Origin: DASRFA01 sp035651755
Lineage (GTDB): Bacteria; Desulfobacterota; Binatia; UBA12015
Direction: 5' to 3'
Length of the DNA: 64,000 nucleotides
NCBI GenBank assembly: GCA_035651755.1
Contig: DASRFA010000032.1
Span: forward strand, 1-64,000
The position numbers and the translations under genes were made by a program. How positions within the stretch are numbered: position 1 is the stretch's first letter; each line of letters begins with the position of its first letter. Positions 7,853-16,589 of this stretch are shown piece after piece. The notes below the pieces were generated by a model. It had not been told where the DNA came from. It saw nothing but the letters and a program-made list of their open reading frames with translations, and searched no databases.

Positions 7853-9256
7853 CTACGCTCGCGGCACCCAGTTGCCGTGGAAGCCGTACGGCACGCGGTG
7901 CGGCAGGGCGACGCGCGCGATGGGCTCGCCGGCGACGTCCCGCGCATCGAGGATCAGGAACTCGCTCGCGTTCCGCGCGCGGTCGTAGGCGAGGCAGAGG
8001 ACGTAGCCGTCGTCCTCCGACGAGTCCGCTCGGCGCGGGACGAAGAGCGGCTCGCCGGCGCCGTTCCCCGTGCCGAGCTCGCGCGTCTCGAAGCGGCCGC
8101 GGTCGAAGTCGACCTTCCGGATCGCGGAGAAGACCGGGAGCGACGTGTCGTCGTCGGCGCCGCGCGCGGCGAAGTAGCCGATCGCGTGCTTCCGGCCGAC
8201 GCGGCGCTCGTCGACGCGCGGGAACTCGCCGGGGCGATCGTCGAGCGGCTCGCTCTTGACGCCGCCGCCGCCGCGCAGGTCGAGCCGCCAGCGGTGGAGG
8301 CGCGCCTCGTCGTCGCCCTCCCAGCCCGGGTCGCGGGCGGCGTCCGGGCTCATGAAGAGCAGGCGGTCGTAGCGCGACACGTCGAGCACGACCTCGTCGC
8401 CCTCCCGGTACGCGTTCATCGGGTGGAAGACGTAGCTCGCGTCGGTCTCGAACCACTTCACGTCGGCGCTCGACCCCGTCCGCGGCATGACGCCGAGGCG
8501 CGTCCCGCGCTCGGGCTCCCAGGAGAACGGCCCACCGCGCTCGGCGAGGTTCTCGAAGCTGAAGACGAGCGGGCAGAGGATGAAGATCACCTCGTCGCGG
8601 GTGATCGCGAAGTCGTGGATCATCGACGGCCACGCGAGGTCGATCGGCTCGCTCCGGACGAGCGCGCCCGAGGCGTCGACGACGTGGTACTGGAGGTAGG
8701 GCGGGAACGGCGAGTAGCCGAAGAAGAGCATCTCGCCGGTCTCGGGATCCATCTTCGGGTGCGCGGTCATCGGCCCCGCGAGCTTCCCGCCGAAGTCGAA
8801 CACGCCGATCGTCGCGAGCGTCGCGGGATCGAGCCGCGTCGGGAGCGCCGCCTCCATGAGCGCGAGGAGCCTTCCGACGTGGTGCACGATGTTCGTGTTC
8901 GCGGTGTTCTTGAACGCCGGCATCTCGGTCGCGGACATCTCGAGCAGACCGGGGTAGACGGCGCGGCCCTCGCGGCGCTCCTCGGCGAGGCCGTCGCTCG
9001 CGACCCAGCGGTTCCGGTACGACGCGCGACCGTCGGCGAGCTTGATCGCGTGGATCATCCCGTCGCCGTCGAACCAGTGGTAGCGGCCGCGCGGCTCGAA
9101 CGCGGGGTTCGGTCCGTTGCGATAGAAGGTCCCGTTCAGGTCGCGCGGGATCTCCCCGACGACCTCGAGGTCGGGCGCGTCGCCCTCGATGCGCCAGGGC
9201 GCGAAGTTTCCCTGCAGGAACGGATTCAGATCCGACTCACGCTGACGCTCGGACAT
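7853..9256 (-). CDS. Carotenoid cleavage oxygenase (RPE65/CCO family)
   Basis: 467-aa non-haem iron(II) dioxygenase that cleaves carotenoid, stilbene or lignin-type double bonds. The four iron-ligand histidines are recognisable: H166 (MTAHPKMD), H214 (SMIHDFAI), H278 (YVFHPMNAY) and H460 (YGFHGNWVPRA at the extreme C-terminus, typical of the family). NGTFYRNGPNP and YHWFDGDGMIHA near the N-terminus are also diagnostic. ATG 9256 has GGAAAGGAA upstream, and its A is shared with the TGA of the TetR gene (TGATG), so the two form one unit. No signal peptide; cytoplasmic. Substrate is unknown. Confidence 0.95.
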   Translation of the reverse strand: MSERQRESDLNPFLQGNFAPWRIEGDAPDLEVVGEIPRDLNGTFYRNGPNPAFEPRGRYHWFDGDGMIHAIKLADGRASYRNRWVASDGLAEERREGRAVYPGLLEMSATEMPAFKNTANTNIVHHVGRLLALMEAALPTRLDPATLATIGVFDFGGKLAGPMTAHPKMDPETGEMLFFGYSPFPPYLQYHVVDASGALVRSEPIDLAWPSMIHDFAITRDEVIFILCPLVFSFENLAERGGPFSWEPERGTRLGVMPRTGSSADVKWFETDASYVFHPMNAYREGDEVVLDVSRYDRLLFMSPDAARDPGWEGDDEARLHRWRLDLRGGGGVKSEPLDDRPGEFPRVDERRVGRKHAIGYFAARGADDDTSLPVFSAIRKVDFDRGRFETRELGTGNGAGEPLFVPRRADSSEDDGYVLCLAYDRARNASEFLILDARDVAGEPIARVALPHRVPYGFHGNWVPRA

Positions 9257-9939
9257 CACGCATTCCTTTCCAGCGCGGCGCGCCGGCGCGCCGCGGTCCC
9301 GGGCCGATTCGTTCGACGAGCGCGCCCGATGCGCGCGCTCTCCTTCGTCCGGCCGGCGGCCGGACGCGTGTAGCGGTCGATCATCGCGTCGCGCACGAGC
9401 TCGGCCGCGCCGCTCTCCGCGGAGAGCCCGCCGGTGATGCGAAGGGACGTCACGCCGTGCATGGCGGCCCAGAAGGCGGCCGTCGCCGGCTCGACGGGAA
9501 GGGTCAGCCGACCGGCGTGCTCGATCGCGACGACGACGCGCCGCAGGCGGTCGTACGATGCCATCGCGCCCGTCGTCGGGCGGACGCCCGGCCGCTCGAA
9601 CATGAGCTGGTAGTGGACGGGGTGCGCGATCCCGTACTCGAGGTAGCGGTCGAAGCCGGCCCGCAGGGCCTCGACCGGGTCCGACGGGACCGGCCGGTCG
9701 ACGAACGCCCGGTCGAAGGACGAGAAGCAGTCGTCGACGACGCGATCGACGAGCGCCCGCTTGTCGCCGAAGTGGTGGTAGAGCGTCGGCGCCGTCACGC
9801 CGGCCCGGGCGCACACCTCGCGGATCGAGAGACCGTCCTCCCCGACCGCCGCGAGCACCTCGCCCGCTGCGTCCAGGATGGCCTTACGCGTCGCCTCGGA
9901 CGCGCGCTCCCGCGGCCTGCCGTTCGCGCGCTTCGCCAT
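9256..9939 (-). CDS. TetR-family transcriptional regulator
   Basis: 227-aa one-component repressor. The N-terminal domain has the usual helix-turn-helix: RKAILDAAGEVLAAVGEDGL then IREVCARAGVTAPTLYHHFGDKRALVDRVV (about residues 18-68); the C-terminal ligand domain has the PVHYQLMFERPG and FWAAMHGVTSL segments of the TetR_C_25/WHG type. It is the promoter-proximal gene of a two-gene unit with the carotenoid oxygenase, a common arrangement for autoregulated TetR operons. The C-terminal ~35 residues are Arg-rich and unlikely to be structured. Effector unknown; an apocarotenoid or aromatic substrate of the downstream enzyme is a guess. Confidence 0.93.
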   Translation of the reverse strand: MAKRANGRPRERASEATRKAILDAAGEVLAAVGEDGLSIREVCARAGVTAPTLYHHFGDKRALVDRVVDDCFSSFDRAFVDRPVPSDPVEALRAGFDRYLEYGIAHPVHYQLMFERPGVRPTTGAMASYDRLRRVVVAIEHAGRLTLPVEPATAAFWAAMHGVTSLRITGGLSAESGAAELVRDAMIDRYTRPAAGRTKESARIGRARRTNRPGTAARRRAALERNA

Positions 9940-10033
9940 CGCACGGCGTTCGTATAGCGGCGTTATAGCTGTGTCAATGGGTTCGCTGGTGGAACGATGC
10001 GGGTGATGTAGCGCAGCTATACGCCCGGTCCCT

Positions 10034-10945
10034 TCAGAAGCTCAGCTTCAGCCCCGGCCGCGGCCAATCCACCGCGACGAGGCGGCCGGTCGCCGAAAGC
10101 GTGATGTACGCCGTCCGGAGGCCGGGCCCGCCGAAGCAGATGTTCGTCGTCATGAAGTCCGGCATCGCGACGTGCTCGACGCGCGCTCCGTCGGGCGAGA
10201 CGACCGTGATGCCGCCGTTCACGAGGGTCGCGACGCAGACGTTCCCCTCGCCGTCGACCGCGAGCGAGTCGAAGAGCTGCATCCCCGGAAGGCCGACGAC
10301 GAGCGTCCCGCCGTTGCCCATCGGCATGGCGGGCCGCGGGATCTCGCCCGGGGCGGCGATGTCCCACGCCCAGAGCCGACCGCTGAAGGTCTCGGCGACG
10401 TAGAGCCGCTTCTGATCGGGCGAGAGCCCGATGCCGTTCGGGCCGTCGAGGGGGAAGATGACCTCGCGGATCGAGGAGCCGTCGGGGCGCGCGTAGAACA
10501 CGCCGGTCCGGTCGCGATCGCGCTCGCGCGTCTTTCCGAAGTCGGTGAACCAGAAGCCGCCGGTCGCGTCGAAGACGATGTCGTTGGGGCCGCGCAGCGG
10601 GCGGCCGTCGCACTCGGTGTAGAGGTCGGTCACCTTGCCGGTCGCGAGGTCGACGCGTTGGATGCGGCCGCCGATGTAGTCGGCCGGCTGGTTGCCGGGG
10701 ATGTCGAGGCCGCCCGCGTCGTGCCACTCGAAGCCGCCGTTGTTGCAGACGTAGACCGCGCCGTCGGGGCCGATCGCGGCGCCGTTCGGGCCGCCTCGGG
10801 TCTCGGCCACGACGGTCTTGCGGCCGTCGGGGTCCACCCGCGTCAGGGTCCCGCGCTTGATCTCGGTCACCAGCACGCTGCCGTCGGGCAGCGCGACCGG
10901 GCCCTCGGGGAACGCGAGCCCGCTCGTGATCTCGCGAACGTCCAT
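10034..10945 (-). CDS. SMP-30/gluconolactonase-like six-bladed propeller hydrolase
   Basis: 303-aa SMP-30/LRE-family protein, a calcium-dependent lactonase fold. Typical sequence: GLAFPEGPVALPDGSVLVTE at the start (metal-ligand Glu), RGGPNGAAIGPDGAVYVCNN, LRGPNDIVFDATGGFWFTDFG (metal-ligand Asn), GPNGIGLSPDQKRLYVAET and DSLAVDGEGNVCVA (ligand Asp). ATG 10945 has GGAGGA upstream. No signal peptide, so probably cytoplasmic. A role as 6-phosphogluconolactonase for the zwf operon cannot be assumed; the family acts on many sugar and non-sugar lactones. Confidence 0.92.
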   Translation of the reverse strand: MDVREITSGLAFPEGPVALPDGSVLVTEIKRGTLTRVDPDGRKTVVAETRGGPNGAAIGPDGAVYVCNNGGFEWHDAGGLDIPGNQPADYIGGRIQRVDLATGKVTDLYTECDGRPLRGPNDIVFDATGGFWFTDFGKTRERDRDRTGVFYARPDGSSIREVIFPLDGPNGIGLSPDQKRLYVAETFSGRLWAWDIAAPGEIPRPAMPMGNGGTLVVGLPGMQLFDSLAVDGEGNVCVATLVNGGITVVSPDGARVEHVAMPDFMTTNICFGGPGLRTAYITLSATGRLVAVDWPRPGLKLSF

Positions 10946-11197
10946 CGAAGTCCTCCGCACGCCGCGCGCCGACCGGCGCGCCAAGCTCCTCCGAAAACAC
11001 ACCATGAAGCCGGGCGTCGTCACAAGCGAACGCCCGAGAAATTCCCTTGACTTGCGCGCCAGATTGTTGGACGACGCGGATCTGTCGGTCGCGTGCTCCG
11101 AGGGCTCGGCCTCCACGGAGCTCGCAAGAACATCCATCGGGTACTCGTCCGGGCGCGAAGGTCGCGCAGCGGACCACTTCGGCAAGACCCACAGAGA

Positions 11198-11296
11198 ATG
11201 CGTCCAACAAAAAACCGCACACCGATCCTCGTGACCGACCTGCTCCTGGTTCTCGCCCTCGCGGCGACGATCCTGGGGGGCCTGCTCACGCTGTAG
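11198..11296 (+). CDS. Putative 32-residue single-span membrane peptide
   Basis: Short reading frame MRPTKNRTPILV followed by a clean hydrophobic helix (TDLLLVLALAATILGGLLTL). Lys/Arg before the hydrophobic stretch and a stop directly after it are what a small membrane protein would look like. No strong Shine-Dalgarno (ACAGAGA lies just upstream). Could equally be a chance frame; nothing homologous is recalled. Lies alone between the divergent lactonase gene and the cytochrome/DUF1800 unit. Confidence 0.3.
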   Translation: MRPTKNRTPILVTDLLLVLALAATILGGLLTL

Positions 11297-11459
11297 GCGC
11301 GAGCGGCGCGGCGCTCGAGTGGCGCGGTCGCACAGCGATCGCGCGTCGCGGCCGCCCGTCTCCGCTCGCGTACAGCGCGGCGCATGCGGCCCCACCGAGC
11401 AGGCGTCTGTCCTCCGCCCCGCGACGCGCTCGCTGTCGGTCGTAGCAGCACGATTTTCC

Positions 11460-11488
11460 TTGCACTGGGGATGCCCTGCCGGTCTAAT
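11460..11488 (+). promoter_or_regulatory. Sigma70-type promoter candidate for the cytochrome/DUF1800/DUF1501 unit
   Basis: TTGCAC (11460-11465), 17-bp spacer, TCTAAT (11483-11488): good spacing and near-consensus boxes in an otherwise very G+C-rich region, about 75 bp upstream of the start codon at 11565. Prediction by eye only. Confidence 0.4.
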
Positions 11489-11564
11489 CCGCCGCGACCG
11501 CACGCGGAGCCGGCACCCTGGGACGAGGGCTGGAGTCCGCAGAGCCATCAGGCGGGGGGCTAGA

Positions 11565-12572
11565 ATGTCGAGCGGTGTTGTACGCGGCGGGCGCGGCGCG
11601 CGCCGTGCTTGGACCGGAATCGTCGCTGCGGTCGCGCTGGCCGCGCTTTCAACGCTCGCCGGGACGCCGGCAATCGGAGCGATCATCGGGGGCGGCGGCA
11701 ATCCGGCGACCGATTGCCTCGGCGTCTTCTCGACGCCCATCGTCACGCCCGGCGGCATCCCGAACATCCGCTGCAAGGATGGCGACTCGAGCTGCGACGC
11801 GGACGGGATCGTGAACGGCGAGTGCGTGTTCCCGATCGCGATCTGCGCCAACGGCACCTCGGATGCCCGCTGCACGCTGAACGGCGTCAGCACGATGTCG
11901 ATCGCGCACTCCGCCGACAACGGCGACCCGAAGTTCGACACCTCGTTCCAGGCCCTCCAGAGCCAGATCGACGACCTCGACCTCCCGTCGACGACCGCGG
12001 ACGACTGCACGTCCTCGATCAACGTGGTGGTGAAGATCAAGGGGCCGTTCCCGGGTCATCGCTGCCGTTCCGGGCGGAAATTCGTGCAGATGTCGACCCG
12101 CTCGACGTTCCTCGCCGGCGACAAGCTGGATGGCGACGGACTTCGCCTGCGGTGCATCCCCGCGACGGCGGAGTGCGATCCGCAGGACCTCTTCCCTACG
12201 GGCACGTTCGAGCGGATCCAGAAGCAGATTTTCAACGAGAACTGCGCCGTCAGCGGCTGCCACGACTCGCAGAGCCAGACCGGCGGCCTGCTGCTCGAGG
12301 CCGGCTCGTCCTACGACCAGACCGTCAATCACGACACGACGAACGGCGTCGCCGCCGGGTTCGGTTGGAAGCGCATCACGGTCTTGAGCCCAGGTCTGGG
12401 AGACCCGCAGACGAGCTTCCTCTTCCACAAGATCGCGGGCGAGCTCGGCCCCGGTCTCGGCGCCCGCATGCCGTTCCACCGGAAGCCGCTCCCGAAGTTC
12501 CTGCAGAACATCGTGGAGCTCTGGATCGCGGCCGGCGCCCCGGACACCGGATGGGTGTCCGGGACCGATTGA
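11565..12572 (+). CDS. Exported cytochrome-c-like protein of a DUF1800/DUF1501 cluster
   Basis: 335 aa. N-terminal signal peptide (Arg-rich start, hydrophobic segment to about residue 39, cleavage likely after AIGA). Central cysteine-rich region of unknown fold (CKDGDSSCDADGIVNGEC, about 65-83). The C-terminal third resembles the planctomycete-type cytochrome c domain: FNENCAVSGCHDS at 227-233 followed by GARMPF near 301, where the Met would be the distal ligand. The haem motif is CX4CH rather than CX2CH, so covalent haem attachment is uncertain. First gene before DUF1800 and DUF1501 proteins, with which such proteins commonly travel. Function unknown; a redox or metal-binding exported protein is the best reading. 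Confidence 0.75.
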   Translation: MSSGVVRGGRGARRAWTGIVAAVALAALSTLAGTPAIGAIIGGGGNPATDCLGVFSTPIVTPGGIPNIRCKDGDSSCDADGIVNGECVFPIAICANGTSDARCTLNGVSTMSIAHSADNGDPKFDTSFQALQSQIDDLDLPSTTADDCTSSINVVVKIKGPFPGHRCRSGRKFVQMSTRSTFLAGDKLDGDGLRLRCIPATAECDPQDLFPTGTFERIQKQIFNENCAVSGCHDSQSQTGGLLLEAGSSYDQTVNHDTTNGVAAGFGWKRITVLSPGLGDPQTSFLFHKIAGELGPGLGARMPFHRKPLPKFLQNIVELWIAAGAPDTGWVSGTD

Positions 12573-12619
12573 GCTGAAGAGAAGCGCACGACCAATGCTG
12601 TCTATGGGGGGCAGACGAG

Positions 12620-14143
12620 ATGGGTGAGAGCACGCTACTGGATCGAGCGCAGGCGCGGCACCTCTTGCGCCGGAGCGGCTTCGGCGCGGACGAGAGGGTC
12701 GTCACGCGCTGGCTGGCCCAGGGCTTCACGCGCGGGGACGGCGCGGACGAGCTGGTCGCATTCAAGCCGAACGCCTTCAAGCCGGCCGGCAACGACCAGT
12801 TCCGCCAGCACAACAACTGGCTCAAGTACATGCTGAAGGCGAAGTCCGGCCTGAACGAGAAGCTGACGCTCTTCTGGCACGACCACTTCGCGACCGCGTT
12901 CTCCAAGGTCTTCGACACGAAGCTCATGGGGAAGCAAAACCAGTTCATCCGCAAGAACTGCAAGGGCAGCATGCTGGCCTTGGTGAAGGGCATCAACACG
13001 GACCCGGCGATGATGGAGTTCCTGGACACCGTCCGGAACCACAAGCTCGAGCGCCCGAACGAGAACTACGGGCGCGAGCTGCAGGAGCTCTTCACCCTCG
13101 GCGTCTTCGACCTGAACGGCAAGCGCAACTACTCCGATCAGCACGACGTCTTCCAGGTCGCGCGTGCGTTCACGGGATGGGACTACGGACGCTCCTACAA
13201 GCCGGAGTTCCACGACTACGATCACGACTTCACGGACGAGTTCGACGGGGATCCGGAGGAGGACCGCGGTCCCAAGGTGATCTACAAGGCGTCGCTGCCG
13301 GACTATCCGAACGGGTTCGGCGGCTACGGCGCGGGCGGCGTCAGCTACATCGACCAGGGCGAGGGCGCGATCGAGATCGATCGCGTCACCGAGATCATCT
13401 TCGGCCACACGCACGTCGATCCGTGGGACAGCAGCGTGCACAACACGGTGGCGCGGCGGACCGCGCGCCGCCTGCTCGAGTACTTCGCGCACGACGGCTT
13501 CGCGAACGTCGACCCGACCGGGCCCTCGGCGCTGCGAACCGTGATCGACGAGGTCATCTCGAACTCGAGCTTCGCGACGACCTGGAGCATCCAGGACCTC
13601 GTGCGCGAGATCCTCGTGCACGACGAGTTCTATGCGAGCCTTTCCGATCCGACGAAGAAGTCCGTGAAGTGGCCGACCGACTTCGTCGTCAGCACGATGA
13701 AGACGCTAGGCGTCAAGTTCCTCGGGTCGCAAGCCGTCGTGCCGGGCGGCCCCTACATGAGCGTCTTCACGCACCTCGAGAACATGGGCCAGACGGTGTT
13801 CGATCCGCCGAGCGTCTTCGGCTGGGACTGGGAGGCCGCCTGGATCAGCAGCCAGACGCTGCTCGCGCGCTACCTGTTCGCGGAGAACGTCGCGTCCGCC
13901 GAGGGCGCGGGCGCCCTCAACCCGGGAAAGCTCGTCGACCTTGCGCTCACGGATCCCGGCGACATCGTCGACGCGGTCACCGATCTCGCCGGAATCAAGG
14001 ACGACCTTTCGACGAACGAGCGCAACGCGTTCATCAGCTATCTCGGGGGTCCAGTGAACCTCGAGGACTACCAGGAGCGTCGCCGCAAACTCTACGGTCT
14101 GATCGGTCTGGTGCTGCAGTCGCCGGCCTACCAGGTCCACTGA
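12620..14143 (+). CDS. DUF1800 domain-containing protein
   Basis: 507-aa DUF1800 protein. Diagnostic start LLDRAQARHLLRRSGFGADERVVTRWL, then KLTLFWHDHFATAFSKV, and NENYGRELQELFTLGVFDLNG, which is the best conserved block of the family. Biochemical role is not established for the family, but these genes are nearly always directly upstream of a DUF1501 (sulfatase-fold, Tat-exported) gene, as here with an 18-bp gap. No convincing signal peptide is seen, although the family is thought to act at the envelope. Strong RBS not obvious (GGGGGGCAGACGAG before ATG). Confidence 0.92.
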   Translation: MGESTLLDRAQARHLLRRSGFGADERVVTRWLAQGFTRGDGADELVAFKPNAFKPAGNDQFRQHNNWLKYMLKAKSGLNEKLTLFWHDHFATAFSKVFDTKLMGKQNQFIRKNCKGSMLALVKGINTDPAMMEFLDTVRNHKLERPNENYGRELQELFTLGVFDLNGKRNYSDQHDVFQVARAFTGWDYGRSYKPEFHDYDHDFTDEFDGDPEEDRGPKVIYKASLPDYPNGFGGYGAGGVSYIDQGEGAIEIDRVTEIIFGHTHVDPWDSSVHNTVARRTARRLLEYFAHDGFANVDPTGPSALRTVIDEVISNSSFATTWSIQDLVREILVHDEFYASLSDPTKKSVKWPTDFVVSTMKTLGVKFLGSQAVVPGGPYMSVFTHLENMGQTVFDPPSVFGWDWEAAWISSQTLLARYLFAENVASAEGAGALNPGKLVDLALTDPGDIVDAVTDLAGIKDDLSTNERNAFISYLGGPVNLEDYQERRRKLYGLIGLVLQSPAYQVH

Positions 14144-14161
14144 GAGGGTGGGGGGAGAACG

Positions 14162-15691
14162 ATGGCCATCACGCGACGACAGTTCATCACGCGCACCGGG
14201 CTCACCGCGGGCACCGTCCTCGGCACGGGTGTTTTCGGTCACCCTCTCGTTCGCCGCGCCATGGCGGCGACGTCGAACAAGTACACGATCGTCCTCTTCC
14301 TGGACGGGGGCAACGACGGGCTGAACACGATCTCGCCGATCGACAACGGCAGCGGCACGCTCCGCACCGACTACCAGGCGGCGCGCAGGACGGGCGGCGG
14401 CGGAATTCGCCTCAACCCCCCGGCCAACGGCGGAGACCTCACGAACCTCCTGCCGATCGGCACCGACCCGAACACGGGCGCGCAGATCGGGATGCATCCG
14501 GGGTTCAGGGGAATCCTCGACGGCGTCCAGGGCCCCGGCGATCCCGGCTTCGGCGGGCTCTACCAGCTCTTCCTCGACGGGCACGTCGCGGTCGTTCAGG
14601 GCTGCGGGTATCCGGACTACAACCTCTCGCACGAGGAATCTCGCAAGATCTGGCAGACCGCGAATCCGCTCTACTCCGGCGCGATCGCGGGAACCGGCTG
14701 GGTCGGCCGGTTCCTCGCGCACCCGAGCCAGGGGTACACCGGTTCCGACATCCCGGCGATCAACATCCAGGACTCGATCGCTGCCGAGTTCCGGCAGTTC
14801 ACGACCAGCGTCGTCGCGGCGACCCGTCTCGAGGATTTCACGTTCCCGATCGACGATCCGTTCGCGGACGACGAGCAGGCGAAGCGCGACGCGTTCACGG
14901 CGCTCTACGGCTTCGCGTCCGGCTCCGGCGCGCTCAAGCTGAAGCTCATCGGCGACAGCGGAACGGCGACGTACGACAGCACGACGCTCTTCCCGACCGC
15001 GAACACGGCCTACGAGAACGAGCGGCCCGCGTTCTACAGGAACGGCTACGACCAGATCGACCGCAGCGTCGCCCGCGACCTGCGCGAGATCGCGAAGGTC
15101 ATCTACGCGCAAGAGAAGGGCACGCCGATCAGCGGGATCATGGCGCGCTACTTCCAGCTCAGCAACGGCGGCTACGACACCCATTCCGACCAGGGCTCCA
15201 ACCAGACCGACGGACAGCATTTCGGGCTGCACGCGGAGGTCGGAGCGTCCCTCAAGCACTTCTTCGACGACCTCGGGAACATCGACGCCGGCCTGCCCGC
15301 GCGGACGGTCGTTCTGATCTACAGCGAGTTCTCGCGCCGCATCGAGCAAAATGACAACGGCACCGACCACGGATCGCAGGGCCCGATGTTCGTGATCGGC
15401 GGCAAGGTGCGAGGCGGGATCTACGGGCAGCATCCCAACATCGGCGACACCGACGACCAGGGGAACACCAAGTATCTCCAGAGCGGTCCGGGAGACCCGT
15501 ACCTCGTCGACTACCGCTCGACGGATTTCCGCGACGTCTACGGCACGATCCTGACGAAGTGGCTCGGGATGGACCCCCCGGTCGTCTCGGCGGACATCCT
15601 TCCGATCGACTCCGGCTCTGCCAGCGATTTCTGGACCTTCGCGAACTTCGATCTCAAACGTTCGGACGGCGGCACGCTGTTCCTGCCGTAG
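14162..15691 (+). CDS. DUF1501 (Tat-exported, sulfatase-like fold) protein
   Basis: 509 aa. Begins with a Tat signal, TRRQFITRTGLTAGTVLGTGVFG, cleavage near AMAAT, so it is exported folded, probably with a bound metal. DUF1501 features: ILFLDGGNDGLNT-type opening (here VLFLDGGNDGLNT), MHPGFRGI, GCGYPDYNLSHEESRKIWQT and the C-terminal YSEFSRRIEQNDNGTDHG with the conserved Thr-Asp-His-Gly. Forms a unit with the preceding DUF1800 and cytochrome-like genes. The family belongs to the alkaline phosphatase/sulfatase superfamily but its substrate is unknown. GGGGGGAGA precedes ATG 14162. Confidence 0.93.
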   Translation: MAITRRQFITRTGLTAGTVLGTGVFGHPLVRRAMAATSNKYTIVLFLDGGNDGLNTISPIDNGSGTLRTDYQAARRTGGGGIRLNPPANGGDLTNLLPIGTDPNTGAQIGMHPGFRGILDGVQGPGDPGFGGLYQLFLDGHVAVVQGCGYPDYNLSHEESRKIWQTANPLYSGAIAGTGWVGRFLAHPSQGYTGSDIPAINIQDSIAAEFRQFTTSVVAATRLEDFTFPIDDPFADDEQAKRDAFTALYGFASGSGALKLKLIGDSGTATYDSTTLFPTANTAYENERPAFYRNGYDQIDRSVARDLREIAKVIYAQEKGTPISGIMARYFQLSNGGYDTHSDQGSNQTDGQHFGLHAEVGASLKHFFDDLGNIDAGLPARTVVLIYSEFSRRIEQNDNGTDHGSQGPMFVIGGKVRGGIYGQHPNIGDTDDQGNTKYLQSGPGDPYLVDYRSTDFRDVYGTILTKWLGMDPPVVSADILPIDSGSASDFWTFANFDLKRSDGGTLFLP

Positions 15692-15709
15692 CGAGAGCAC
15701 GCACGTCGC

Positions 15710-15748
15710 GCGCCGGCGCGCCGCGGGAGTTCGCGGGCGCGCCGGCGC
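15710..15748. terminator. Terminator-like hairpin between convergent genes
   Basis: Perfect 13-bp arms, GCGCCGGCGCGCC at 15710-15722 and its reverse complement at 15736-15748, with a 13-nt loop, placed between the DUF1501 stop and the stop of the convergent dipeptidase. No T-run; bidirectional use is inferred. Confidence 0.5.
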
Positions 15749-15759
15749 CCACGACGCAC

Positions 15760-16503
15760 CTACTCGATCGTCGGGTAGAGCTCCCGCGCGCGCTCGGGGT
15801 CGGCGCAATCGAAGTGCCACCATTCGTTCGGCCGCACGCGGAACCCCGCTCGCAGCATGACCTCGCGCAGGAGGAGGCGGTTCGCGAGCTGCTCGCTCGA
15901 GAGCTCGCCCTTCTGCCAGAAGGCGATCTCCTGCTGCGGCTCGGCGAGCGGCCCGAAGAAGTCGAACGGCGTCCCCATGTCGAGCGCTTCTCCGCTCGCG
16001 AGGCGCGCGAGCGACAGGTCGACCGCGCAGCCGGTGTTGTGGACGGAGCCGGGCGGGACGTGCGGGTTCGCGACGTACGGCTCCTTGGGCGTCCCGGCGA
16101 CGAGGCGCCACATCTCGACCTGCACGTGGCGCGGCCGGCCGCAGTCGTAGAGGACCAGCGTGAGGTCGGGCGCGCGCTCCCGGAGGAGCGACCGCGCGCG
16201 CACGAGCTTCTCGGCGGCATCGCCGACGAGGCGGCACGCGCGCAGCTCGCCGTAGACGTTCCGGCCGAGGAAGTTGTCGTCGGTCGCGTACTTGAGCTCG
16301 ACGCGCACGTCGGGGAGAAGAGCGCCGACGTCGACCAGGCCGCCGCCGGCCGATGCGCGAGCCGCGGGTGTGGTGCGCACCTCGGACGCCGGGCTCGGGG
16401 CGGCGAGGGCGGGCGCCGGCCGTGCCGGGATCGTACCCGGGGCGAGGAGCGCGACGAGGACCGCGCGCCCGCCGACCGCGGCGGCCGTAGAGACGCGCGC
16501 CAT
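15760..16503 (-). CDS. D-alanyl-D-alanine dipeptidase-like peptidase (M15D, VanX/DdpX type)
   Basis: 247 aa with an N-terminal hydrophobic export signal (to about residue 35, Pro/Ala-rich cleavage region). Zinc dipeptidase of the VanX/DdpX family: DVRVELKYATDDNFLGRNVYG, YDCGRPRHVQ with the transition-state Arg, the zinc motif SVHNTGCAVDLSL and the C-terminal NEWWHFD carrying catalytic Glu and third zinc-ligand His. Probably periplasmic and used in peptidoglycan dipeptide recycling; no vanH/vanA neighbours, so a resistance role is not indicated. Start chosen at the ATG giving an intact signal peptide. Confidence 0.93.
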   Translation of the reverse strand: MARVSTAAAVGGRAVLVALLAPGTIPARPAPALAAPSPASEVRTTPAARASAGGGLVDVGALLPDVRVELKYATDDNFLGRNVYGELRACRLVGDAAEKLVRARSLLRERAPDLTLVLYDCGRPRHVQVEMWRLVAGTPKEPYVANPHVPPGSVHNTGCAVDLSLARLASGEALDMGTPFDFFGPLAEPQQEIAFWQKGELSSEQLANRLLLREVMLRAGFRVRPNEWWHFDCADPERARELYPTIE

Positions 16504-16589
16504 GTCCCTGGCATCGCGCCCGTTGCGCGCGACGTCAAATGCGCGCGCCGTTTCGGATCGCGGGCGCGTTCGGCTACCCTCGCGCCGCG

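Noticed and set aside
16539..16589. Earlier ATG for the acylase gene
   Set aside because: Adds 17 residues with no similarity and no signal peptide; the conserved region begins directly after ATG 16590.
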